From the NCBI GenBank assembly GCA_002714565.1, contig PAXU01000016.1, positions 33,816-42,363 on the forward strand: a stretch of 8,548 nucleotides of DNA, given 5' to 3'. The position numbers and the translations under genes were made by a program. Shown in pieces: positions 1 to 6,494 of the stretch (within the stretch, counting starts at the first letter, position 1; each line of letters starts with the position of its first letter). The notes below the pieces were generated by a model. It saw nothing but the letters and a program-made list of their open reading frames with translations. It was not told where the DNA came from and did not search any database. The DNA is from Rhodopirellula sp. (GTDB lineage: Bacteria > Planctomycetota > Planctomycetia > Pirellulales > Pirellulaceae).

Positions 1-1
1 G

Positions 2-736
2 CATCTAGGAGTCCACAACGACCAGTTATTCGGCCTTAGTTATGACGATGGTGGTTTCTTTCGTTATAAAGGCGCGGAGGATTGGTTAAGGCTTGGGCCT
101 ATACCGGAAACGACTCAAGCGTACTCAATGGCGGTGTATGAATCTCAAGTGCACGTCGGCACGTGGCCTACTGGTTCTGTGTATCGTCTCGACGGGCCGC
201 AAAAGTGGCATAACACTGGACGCCTTGGGGAAGAGAAGGAAGTGATGGGAATGCTAGTGTACAACGGCAAGTTGTATGCGGGCACACTGCCACTGGCTGC
301 CGTATATCGTTACGACACAGATGGCTGGAGCAACACGGGTCAGCTAGACAACACGCCCGATGTACGATATCGCCGGGCGTGGTCAATGGCTGTATATAAC
401 GGCAAGTTATATTGCGGAGTATTGCCTTCGGGTCACGTACATTCGATGGAAGCGGGAAAAAGCGTGACGCACGATAAGGCTCTGCCGAGCGGCTGGCAAC
501 ATTTAATTGTCAGTCGCACTGGCAATTCAGATGGGAGTGGCACACTTCGGCTCTTGGTGAACGGTAAAGAAGTTGCCTCGCAAAAGTTTAAGGAAAACAG
601 CAAGTATCAAATTTCAAACGACAAACCGTTCAAAGTTGGGGCAGGGCAGCACGACTTTTTTAACGGCAGCATACGTGATTTACGAATCTATCAGGGCAAG
701 TTAACGCTACGACAGCTCAGGGAATTGACGAAGTAG
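2..736 (+). CDS. Propeller-repeat and LamG-like domain protein, 5' partial
   Basis: The frame is open from base 2 with no stop, so the visible 244 residues are the C-terminal part of a longer protein. The ATG at 128 lies inside a repeat and is unlikely to be the true start. About four copies of a 40-46 residue repeat are visible. The clearest three begin near bases 128, 251 and 386 and share a pattern like VYNGKLYxGxLP, then VYRYD and WxNTGxL, which suggests blades of a Kelch-like beta-propeller. From about base 478 the pattern changes to a LamG/concanavalin-like fold: LPSGWQHLIVSR, then LRLLVNGKEVAS, FKVGAG and FFNGSIRDLRIYQGKL. Such lectin-like domains bind carbohydrate or act as adhesion modules in planctomycete exported proteins. 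Export is inferred, because the N-terminus is missing. No catalytic residues can be recognised. The LamG call is fairly firm; the propeller call is by repeat pattern only. Confidence 0.8.
   Translation, partial: HLGVHNDQLFGLSYDDGGFFRYKGAEDWLRLGPIPETTQAYSMAVYESQVHVGTWPTGSVYRLDGPQKWHNTGRLGEEKEVMGMLVYNGKLYAGTLPLAAVYRYDTDGWSNTGQLDNTPDVRYRRAWSMAVYNGKLYCGVLPSGHVHSMEAGKSVTHDKALPSGWQHLIVSRTGNSDGSGTLRLLVNGKEVASQKFKENSKYQISNDKPFKVGAGQHDFFNGSIRDLRIYQGKLTLRQLRELTK
128..478 (+). repeat. Tandem propeller-type repeats within the first gene
   Basis: Units starting near 128, 251 and 386 repeat at 41 and 46 codons. The DNA is partly conserved as well: AACGGCAAGTT followed by G or A and TAT occurs in both the second and third units. 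A weaker, more diverged unit precedes them, from near base 8. The divergence between copies points to an old structural repeat rather than a recent duplication. Confidence 0.6.
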
Positions 737-786
737 CTAGTCGCTCACATCGATCGCCGAGAAAGCGTGCCAGTGATAGGCCCTGC

Positions 787-807
787 GGGTTCGGCTTCGC
801 CAAGCCC
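787..807 (+). terminator. GC-rich hairpin after the first gene, possible terminator or repeat element
   Basis: GGGTT (787-791) pairs with AGCCC (803-807) using one G-T pair. After a C/A mismatch, GGC (793-795) pairs with GCC (799-801) around a three-base loop. It lies about 50 bases after the stop at 736. No T-run follows, so it is not a classical intrinsic terminator. It could equally be one copy of a dispersed intergenic repeat. Confidence 0.3.
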
Positions 808-960
808 TCCGGCTGCGTAGCTACATCGGTCTGCGATTACATGCGATGCGGACTGTACATCCACGCGCCCCGCCGTTACCCACACATATTTACCCATCTG
901 GCGCCTGACATGCGTTATCATGGTGCTTACGCATACTTTAACTCAACACATAGACTGCTC

Positions 961-965
961 AGAGG
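961..965 (+). promoter_or_regulatory. Ribosome binding site of the MBL hydrolase gene
   Basis: AGAGG lies nine bases before the ATG at 975. It is the clearest Shine-Dalgarno-like sequence in the window and supports this start over the in-frame ATG six codons later (993). Confidence 0.45.
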
Positions 966-974
966 CGTTTTTAA

Positions 975-1901
975 ATGACAAATCGCGGCCGCATGTTTTC
1001 CAGCCTCGTATTTCTCCTAGTCGCTGCCATCATGGTGCCATCCATCACCGGCCGTTTTGCCGCTGACGAAACCACCGTTACTGAACTCGCGCCAGGTGTC
1101 TTCTTTCGAAAAACACAAACGGAGCCCGAGTTTATCGGCTGCAACCAAGGCTGGGTTGAGTTTAAGGACTTTGTTCTAGTCATCGATTCAAACTTCCCAA
1201 ATCAAGCAGAAGTTGTCATCGACCTGATTCGCCAACAAACAGACAAACCGATTAAGTACGTCTTTGACACTCACCATCATGGCGACCACGCTGACGGAAA
1301 CGCCATCTTCAAGAAAATTGGTGCGACTCCAATTGCCAGCCAACGAAGTCGAGCCATGTTTGAAACGTTGGGCCTCGAAGGATTTGAAACATCAAAAAAG
1401 GAAAAGCCGGACGAATACGGCCCACTAAAATACGAATACCCAACCATCTACTTTCCTGAAAGAATGATCTTTGACGATGGTGAAATGCGGGTTGAACTGA
1501 TTTGGTCTGGCCACGCCCATACGATTGGTGATGCTGTTGCATGGCTTCCAAGGCATGGCATCCTGTTTACAGGAGACTCCATCGTAAATGGCGCATTTAA
1601 TTTCACCGGCCATAGCAACACCGCGAGCTGGATAAATGTGATAGATAAGCTTTCCGAACTGCCAATTAAGACGATCGCTCCAGGCCATGGCGAGCCATCC
1701 AATAAAGGGCTGCTGAAAACTCAAAAACGCTACTTTGTTGAAATGCGCAAGATTATCGGCAAAGCTATAAAAGATGGCAAAAGCCTCGATGAGATCAAAG
1801 AATCCATCGAATTGCCATTCTATGAAAAGTGGACTGGTGTGAACGTAAAAGAACGCACCGAAAATATCGAACACATCTACGGTGAGTTAACCGGCAAGTA
1901 A
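975..1901 (+). CDS. Secreted metallo-beta-lactamase-fold metallohydrolase
   Basis: The 308-residue product starts with a signal peptide: basic MTNRGR, a hydrophobic stretch to about residue 22, and probable cleavage near residues 25-30. It should therefore act in the periplasm or outside the cell. The metal ligands of the MBL fold are all present and in order: the HxHxDH motif at H100, H102, D104 and H105, a GHAHTIGD motif with the likely third His at H182, the bridging D201 in FTGDS, and H238 in APGHGE. Family members use two metal ions, usually zinc, to hydrolyse ester, lactam, lactone or phosphodiester bonds. The substrate cannot be read from the motifs. The overall layout, with GDSIVNG and a later SWINVIDKL helix, resembles generic secreted MBL hydrolases more than a proven antibiotic beta-lactamase. 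It is the first gene of a likely operon, and the phosphodiesterase gene begins 41 bases after its stop. The length is normal and no key residue is missing. Confidence 0.92.
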   Translation: MTNRGRMFSSLVFLLVAAIMVPSITGRFAADETTVTELAPGVFFRKTQTEPEFIGCNQGWVEFKDFVLVIDSNFPNQAEVVIDLIRQQTDKPIKYVFDTHHHGDHADGNAIFKKIGATPIASQRSRAMFETLGLEGFETSKKEKPDEYGPLKYEYPTIYFPERMIFDDGEMRVELIWSGHAHTIGDAVAWLPRHGILFTGDSIVNGAFNFTGHSNTASWINVIDKLSELPIKTIAPGHGEPSNKGLLKTQKRYFVEMRKIIGKAIKDGKSLDEIKESIELPFYEKWTGVNVKERTENIEHIYGELTGK

Positions 1902-1942
1902 CCATTAGCCGAACACCCGATTCATCATCATCTGGCTATCCC

Positions 1943-2773
1943 ATGAGACTAACACTCGCTGTATTTTTCACTTCGATAATCGTTTTTTTCGCCGTTGAAG
2001 TTGCAGCTGTAGAGAAGGGTGGACATCCCGTCTCACAATTGGTCGCTCACCGCGGTTCAAGCATTGATAGGCCTGAGTGCACCATGGCATCGACCAAACG
2101 TGCAATAAAGAGCGGCGCCACTGCAACCGAAGTCGATGTCCGGCGCACCAAAGATGGTGTGCTCGTGATCCTTCACGATGACACGCTCGACCGCACTACC
2201 AATGGCACCGGACCTCTGAGTGCAATCACCTATGCCGAACTGAAGCTTCTTGATGCCGGCAGTTGGTTCGATCCGAAATACGCGAGCCAACGTGTGCCTC
2301 GGCTCAGCGACGTTTTGTCACTATGCAAAGACCGAATGGACATCCTATTGGACCTCAAGGAAACCGACGATCCAGCATATGTGCATCAAGTCGTCAGTGA
2401 AGTGAAAGAGTTTGGAGACCCAGCCGGTACCGTGATTGGCGTAAGAAGCGTGGAACATGCAAAAACATTTCGGCAGCTTCTCCCCGAAGCCCGTCAAATA
2501 GGCCTGATCGCCGGCCCGGATCACATCGAGGAATATGCCAACGCCGGTGTCGAGACAATCCGGCTTTGGCCTCGCTGGGTCGATGCCTCACTGGGAATTG
2601 AAGATCCACTCGTCAAACGAGTACGAAGTACCGGTGCAGCATTGCACATAAACGGGGGTGATGGCAGCCTCGAGTCACTACTGCCAATCCTGAGCTTCAA
2701 TCCAGATTCCACATCTTCGGATGCACCTGCACTTGCTGTGAAGTGGTTACGCAAGCTCAAGAGATGGAAATAA
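1943..2773 (+). CDS. Exported glycerophosphodiester phosphodiesterase (GDPD family)
   Basis: GDPD enzymes cleave glycerophosphodiesters, such as deacylated phospholipid head groups, to glycerol 3-phosphate and an alcohol, using a divalent metal. The 276-residue product has a hydrophobic signal peptide (about residues 1-22), pointing to periplasmic action. The TIM-barrel motifs are in the expected order: AHRG with H36 and R37; RPEC with E45; EVDV with E63 and D65; ILHDDTLDRTT with H78 and D79; and LLDLKE with K139. Together these supply the usual catalytic histidines and metal ligands. The C-terminal end (SSDAPALAVKWLRK) resembles the family's closing TDxP segment, so the protein looks complete. 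One oddity is Cys46 where the family usually has Asn after the PE pair. No good Shine-Dalgarno sequence precedes the ATG, and the start is chosen because the signal peptide begins there. It probably shares a transcript with the MBL hydrolase upstream and the small gene 19 bases downstream. Confidence 0.9.
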   Translation: MRLTLAVFFTSIIVFFAVEVAAVEKGGHPVSQLVAHRGSSIDRPECTMASTKRAIKSGATATEVDVRRTKDGVLVILHDDTLDRTTNGTGPLSAITYAELKLLDAGSWFDPKYASQRVPRLSDVLSLCKDRMDILLDLKETDDPAYVHQVVSEVKEFGDPAGTVIGVRSVEHAKTFRQLLPEARQIGLIAGPDHIEEYANAGVETIRLWPRWVDASLGIEDPLVKRVRSTGAALHINGGDGSLESLLPILSFNPDSTSSDAPALAVKWLRKLKRWK

Positions 2774-2792
2774 CAAGTAATTCGCAGTACCG

Positions 2793-3077
2793 ATGTCACA
2801 CTCCGAACCATTGCTTGATTGGATAAAGACCCAGGCCCCTGATTACGATTGGAATCTCAAAGGAGATCCACAAGGAATCACCTTGGTTGAACTGTCTGAA
2901 TTGGCATTAAGCCAGCGTAGCGATTGCCAAAGCACACCGGACTTAGCAGGCTTCCTGTTTGAACACAGGATGTGGTTTCATCTGACCGACGAGGAAGGTC
3001 ACCAAATCGACCAGCCGAGACCTCCAGAACACACGGCAATTTGGATTTCTGTACGAAGCACCCCATGGGCATCTTAA
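2793..3077 (+). CDS. Small hypothetical protein, 94 residues
   Basis: I do not recognise this family. The frame starts 19 bases after the phosphodiesterase stop on the same strand, which suggests co-transcription. The product has no signal peptide or membrane segment, so it is probably cytoplasmic. It is rich in acidic residues, has five Trp (10, 20, 61, 84, 92) and a single Cys (45). The composition looks protein-like: WIKTQAPDYDWNLKG near the start and HRMWFHLTDEEGHQ in the middle. No Shine-Dalgarno sequence is evident. The gene could encode a small accessory or regulatory protein, a lineage-specific orphan, or an unselected frame. Its position in the operon and its sensible composition favour a real gene. 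Confidence 0.55.
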   Translation: MSHSEPLLDWIKTQAPDYDWNLKGDPQGITLVELSELALSQRSDCQSTPDLAGFLFEHRMWFHLTDEEGHQIDQPRPPEHTAIWISVRSTPWAS

Positions 3078-3080
3078 TGT

Positions 3081-3110
3081 TTCAGATTAAGCCCAGACTT
3101 TAAATATAAT
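3081..3110 (+). promoter_or_regulatory. Possible sigma-70-type promoter
   Basis: A perfect TATAAT lies at 3105-3110, with TTCAGA at 3081-3086 (four of six matches to TTGACA) and an 18-base spacer. If used, it would give the heme-protein gene a leader of about 245 bases. The -10 box overlaps an AT-only inverted repeat, so a chance match in AT-rich DNA is quite possible. Confidence 0.3.
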
Positions 3111-3262
3111 CGCACACTTATATTATTCGATAACGGGTTGATCGTTCAGAAAGAATGAAGGAGCAAGGGTTTAACGCTCGATGCGTTCGGACTTATCGTA
3201 TTAGAGAAATCAGCCTATTGAATGCTAAGCGACGACATAATGTGTCTACATCCTGTCGATTC

Positions 3263-3283
3263 GTGCTATTCACCTTCTAGCAC
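3263..3283 (+). repeat. Inverted repeat in the leader
   Basis: GTGCTA (3263-3268) is the exact reverse complement of TAGCAC (3278-3283), with a nine-base loop. It lies about 80 bases before the start of the large gene. Confidence 0.4.
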
Positions 3284-3304
3284 AGTACAATAAGATCACC
3301 GCGA

Positions 3305-3328
3305 ACGAGCGACAGAATCTTAGCTCGT
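3305..3328 (+). repeat. Inverted repeat near the start of the large gene
   Basis: ACGAGC (3305-3310) pairs exactly with GCTCGT (3323-3328) around a twelve-base loop. A second small stem, CAGAA (3335-3339) with TTCTG (3346-3350), follows and includes a short T-run at 3343-3347. The order is loosely attenuator-like, but the stems are short. Confidence 0.35.
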
Positions 3329-3362
3329 ACATTACAGAATTATTTTTCTGATCTGGTGATCC

Positions 3363-6300
3363 ATGCGTATCTCAATACTTGCTCTGATGCTCGTTGCACT
3401 TAACACAGTCAGCTTTTCCGTTCTTGCAGAAGAGACCGTTGAGCTTGACGGTCAGGTTTTCACTTTGGCAGATGGTCTGACCATCGAACAAATTGCAGGC
3501 CCGCCATTGATCGACCGTCCGATCGCCGCATCGTTTGACGAACTGGGACGCTTGTACGTTACAGAATCCAGTGGCTCCAACGCGAGAGTGTACGACCAGC
3601 TTGAAGAAAAACCACATCGTGTATTGAGACTCGAAGACACCGACGGAGACGGTATCTTCGACAAACGCACCATCTTTGCTGACAAAATGATGTTTCCTGA
3701 GGGATGTCAATGGTATGACGGCTCTTTGTACGTTGGTGCACCACCAGAGATTTGGAAGCTCACGGACGTCGACGACGATGGTGTTGCTGACAAGCGTGAA
3801 GTCTTCTTTGATGGAAAGACACTTAACGGTTGTGCCAACGACCTCCACGGCCCATATATTGGTCCGGATGGCTGGCTTTATTGGGCCAAGGGTGCCTTTG
3901 AAGAGCAAACGTATGAATTTGAAGACAAACTAGATCTTGTTACTCGAGCAGCTCATCTCTTCCGTCGCCACCCAAACGGTGGAGTCGTTGAACCAGTCAT
4001 GACCGGTGGCATGGACAATCCTGTAGACATCACCTTTACACCGGGTGGTGAGCGGCTTTTCACAACTACATTCCTAACGCACTCGGGAGGCGTGACTCGC
4101 GATGGACTCATCCATGCAATTTACGGCGGAGTGTACGGCAAAGATCATGGCGTTCTAAATGGCCACCCAAGAACCGGTGACCTCATGCCTCCGCTCGTAC
4201 ATCAGGGAGCAAGTGCTCCATGTGGTTTAACTCGAGTTGAATCCGACATCCTTGGAATGGCATATCAGAACAACATACTCTCGTGTTCGTTCAATTTACG
4301 AAAAGTCTTTCGTTATCAACTCACGCAAGAAGGCTCGTCCTTTAAAACTCAGGAATTGCCATTTCTCGAAAGCAATAACATCGACTTCCATCCCACAGAT
4401 GTACAGGAAGACGCCGATGGGAGCATTGTGGTTGTTGACACCGGTGGTTGGTACAAGATCTGCTGCCCAACATCGCAGCTTTACAAGCCCGATGTACTCG
4501 GTGGCATTTATCGCGTGACCCGCAAAGACGCTCCTCGGACTGCCGATCCACGAGGCATGGAGATTGCGTGGCATAAACTCAATGACGAACATCTAAGTCA
4601 GCTTCTGCAGGATCCCCGCAAAGCGGTTCGCGACAGAGCACGCATGCTCTTTAGCAAACAGGAAGTCAAAGCTATTCTCCCGCTCGTCACGATTCTAGAA
4701 CAATCCGACGATGCAGCTCATCGATTGCAGGCAGTATGGGCCTTATCTCACATTCACCACCCAGCGGCACGAATTGCCACTCAAGTTGCACTAAGCGATA
4801 ACGACTCCACCGTGGTACAGGCCGCACTCCACGTCATTTCTGTTCACAAAGACAAGTACGCGGTTCAAAAGGTCTTGCCTCAATTGCACTCCGAGAATTT
4901 ACATAACCGTCGCGTCGCGGCTGAAGCTCTCGGTCGTATCGGTGACGACAAGGTAATACCAGCGTTATTAGCAGCGCTAGGTTCGGCAAACAATCGCCAC
5001 TTGGAACATTCACTGATCTATGCGTGTATCGAAATCCAGGGAATTGATCGTATACGGCAATTCACACAGCACGAAGTTGCAGCCGTGCGCCGGGGAGCAT
5101 TAATCGCTCTGGATCAAATCCCGTCTGATGAACCGCTTCTCGCACCCGGCGACATTTCGTCACTATTTACCTCCAGCGATTCATCACTCCGCGATATAGC
5201 ATGGTGGATTCTAAGCCATCACCCGGACTGGGCTGGAAGTGCAGCCAAGCACTTTGATAGTCAGCTATCTAAAGACCTAGACGATCAGCAATTACAAGAA
5301 CTCGCTGTCAATCTAATCGACTATGCAAATAGCCCTGACATCCAACCTGTAATCGGCAGCCATCTGAGTGGCGAAGACTTATCCAAAGACAAGTTAATTG
5401 TCTTGCTTGACGTCATTGCACAAAGCGGCAATAAGTCCGTACCAACATCATGGAAATCGGGGATCATCCGAAGCCTCCAGTCAGATGACCTTTCTGTGAT
5501 CGGTGCAGCAGTCGGTGCACTCAACAACATAAATAAAGAGAGCGATGATTCGCAGATTGCTTCGCTGCTTTCTACTATCAGTGCTGACACTGATGTACCT
5601 GCAATGGTTCGTCTTCAAGCCATGAACTCCATCCCTAGTGGATTACGAGTCATCGACGCGGTCAACATGACATTCATTTGCAGCCAAGTCTCGACGACCG
5701 AAAATGTCGCCACACGCGCAACCGCCGTTGACGTGATCATGAGCAGCCCTCTGAAAGGTCCGGAGTTTTTCCAGCTGGCAAATGCTTTGCAGACAACCGG
5801 CCCAATGGAACTAAAACGCCTTATGGAACGATTCGCCAACCAACAAAGTCCGGAACTCGGACAAGCCTTGGTCAAGTCATTAACTAATTCAGATGCGATC
5901 TCCGTCATCCCGCTGGATCAGTGGAAAGTACACTTGAATAAATATGGTGACGACGTCTTTGCGTCAGCCGAGCCATTGTTTGAGCGTGTAAACGCCGCAA
6001 ATTCTCAAAAACGCGAGAAAATAGAATCCGTATTAGCACTCATGGATCAAGCAGATGCTCGCCGCGGACAGCAGGTTTTTTCCAGTAATAAGGCTGCATG
6101 CATGTCATGCCACAACATGGGATATGTGGGTGGCAAAATCGGGCCAAGCTTAAATGGCATCGGACGAATACGGCAGCCACGAGATTTGCTTGAATCCATC
6201 ATGTACCCAAGCGTCAGTTTCGTAAGAAGCTACGAGCCGGTAAACGTCATCACAACAGATGGAAAAGTTTACAACGGCGTCATAAAAGACGACGATGGTC

Positions 6301-6467
6301 AGCGGATCCAATTGCAACTAGACGCTCAAAGATTGATCGACATCCCTCACGATGAGATCGACGAGCAGTCAGAAAGCAAGGTATCAATTATGCCGGCAGG
6401 ACTGGACAAGCAATTCACACCGCAGCAATTAGCCGATCTGGTAAAGTTCTTGCAGGAAGCACGATAG
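3363..6467 (+). CDS. PVC-type heme-binding dehydrogenase-like protein with HEAT repeats and C-terminal cytochrome c domain
   Basis: This 1034-residue protein has a signal peptide (about residues 1-22, ending VLA-EE), so it is periplasmic or exported. Residues of about 30-385 form the membrane-bound-dehydrogenase-like N-terminal domain found in planctomycetes and verrucomicrobia, related to soluble glucose dehydrogenase propellers. It contains two calcium-loop-like segments, DTDGDGIFDKR (92-102) and DVDDDGVADKR (135-145), and the characteristic GGWYKICCPTSQ and KPDVLGGIYRV stretches (361-385). Residues of about 405-870 are helical HEAT-like repeats, clear at RRVAAEALGRIGDDKVIPAL. Residues of about 897-1033 are a cytochrome c domain with heme motif CMSCH (C913, C916, H917), IGPSLNGIG, and a likely axial Met at M1010 in IMPAGL. 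By family analogy the protein oxidises an organic substrate, possibly a carbohydrate, and takes the electrons onto heme. The substrate is unknown. The length is normal for the family. The ATG is preceded by GGTGAT but no good Shine-Dalgarno sequence, and the start is set by the signal peptide. Confidence 0.93.
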   Translation: MRISILALMLVALNTVSFSVLAEETVELDGQVFTLADGLTIEQIAGPPLIDRPIAASFDELGRLYVTESSGSNARVYDQLEEKPHRVLRLEDTDGDGIFDKRTIFADKMMFPEGCQWYDGSLYVGAPPEIWKLTDVDDDGVADKREVFFDGKTLNGCANDLHGPYIGPDGWLYWAKGAFEEQTYEFEDKLDLVTRAAHLFRRHPNGGVVEPVMTGGMDNPVDITFTPGGERLFTTTFLTHSGGVTRDGLIHAIYGGVYGKDHGVLNGHPRTGDLMPPLVHQGASAPCGLTRVESDILGMAYQNNILSCSFNLRKVFRYQLTQEGSSFKTQELPFLESNNIDFHPTDVQEDADGSIVVVDTGGWYKICCPTSQLYKPDVLGGIYRVTRKDAPRTADPRGMEIAWHKLNDEHLSQLLQDPRKAVRDRARMLFSKQEVKAILPLVTILEQSDDAAHRLQAVWALSHIHHPAARIATQVALSDNDSTVVQAALHVISVHKDKYAVQKVLPQLHSENLHNRRVAAEALGRIGDDKVIPALLAALGSANNRHLEHSLIYACIEIQGIDRIRQFTQHEVAAVRRGALIALDQIPSDEPLLAPGDISSLFTSSDSSLRDIAWWILSHHPDWAGSAAKHFDSQLSKDLDDQQLQELAVNLIDYANSPDIQPVIGSHLSGEDLSKDKLIVLLDVIAQSGNKSVPTSWKSGIIRSLQSDDLSVIGAAVGALNNINKESDDSQIASLLSTISADTDVPAMVRLQAMNSIPSGLRVIDAVNMTFICSQVSTTENVATRATAVDVIMSSPLKGPEFFQLANALQTTGPMELKRLMERFANQQSPELGQALVKSLTNSDAISVIPLDQWKVHLNKYGDDVFASAEPLFERVNAANSQKREKIESVLALMDQADARRGQQVFSSNKAACMSCHNMGYVGGKIGPSLNGIGRIRQPRDLLESIMYPSVSFVRSYEPVNVITTDGKVYNGVIKDDDGQRIQLQLDAQRLIDIPHDEIDEQSESKVSIMPAGLDKQFTPQQLADLVKFLQEAR

Positions 6468-6494
6468 GCCGTAGTTCCGCCACACCACCGAAGG
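6468..6494. other. Short gap between convergent genes
   Basis: Only 27 bases separate the stops of the heme protein (plus strand) and the 532-residue protein (minus strand). I see no strong hairpin with a T-run in either direction, so transcripts may run into the opposite gene or end by a factor-dependent route. Confidence 0.5.

Larger units (their letters stand above)
737..974. other. Intergenic gap, 238 bases, no gene seen
   Basis: No convincing reading frame or RNA gene was found. The middle (about 780-870) is clearly GC-rich and holds one hairpin (787-807) and the palindrome GTAGCTAC at 817-824. The last 60 bases become AT-richer ahead of the next gene, so its promoter is probably there, but no pair of -35 and -10 boxes with normal spacing is convincing. 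Confidence 0.5.
3078..3362. other. AT-richer intergenic leader with short inverted repeats
   Basis: This 285-base gap precedes the large heme-protein gene. It holds a TATAAT box and four short inverted repeats: 3103-3124, 3263-3283, 3305-3328 and 3335-3350. A 41-codon frame at 3155-3280 has unconvincing composition and is not called. No RNA family was recognised. Confidence 0.5.

Noticed and set aside
128..130. ATG as the true start of the first gene
   Set aside because: The frame is open and matches the repeat pattern upstream to base 2, so this Met is the conserved Met of a repeat unit.
737..974. A tRNA or other RNA gene in the GC-rich gap
   Set aside because: GGTTCGG resembles part of a T-loop, but no acceptor stem, anticodon arm or CCA-end pairing could be found around it.
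1425..1874. A 149-codon open frame on the minus strand
   Set aside because: It is the antisense shadow of the MBL hydrolase, which has its full set of metal ligands in the plus-strand frame.
975..1901. Antibiotic-resistance beta-lactamase role for the MBL-fold protein
   Set aside because: The metal ligands are shared by the whole superfamily, and nothing in the sequence points to a beta-lactam substrate.
3155..3280. A 41-codon frame, MKEQGFNARCVRTYRIREIS and onward, in the leader of the large gene
   Set aside because: Composition is not convincingly protein-like, it has no recognisable motif, and it overlaps the inverted repeat at 3263-3283. A short leader peptide cannot be excluded but is not supported.
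3372..3908. A 178-codon open frame on the minus strand
   Set aside because: It lies wholly opposite the N-terminal domain of the heme protein, whose motifs are unambiguous. The antisense product is Cys- and Val-rich without any domain.
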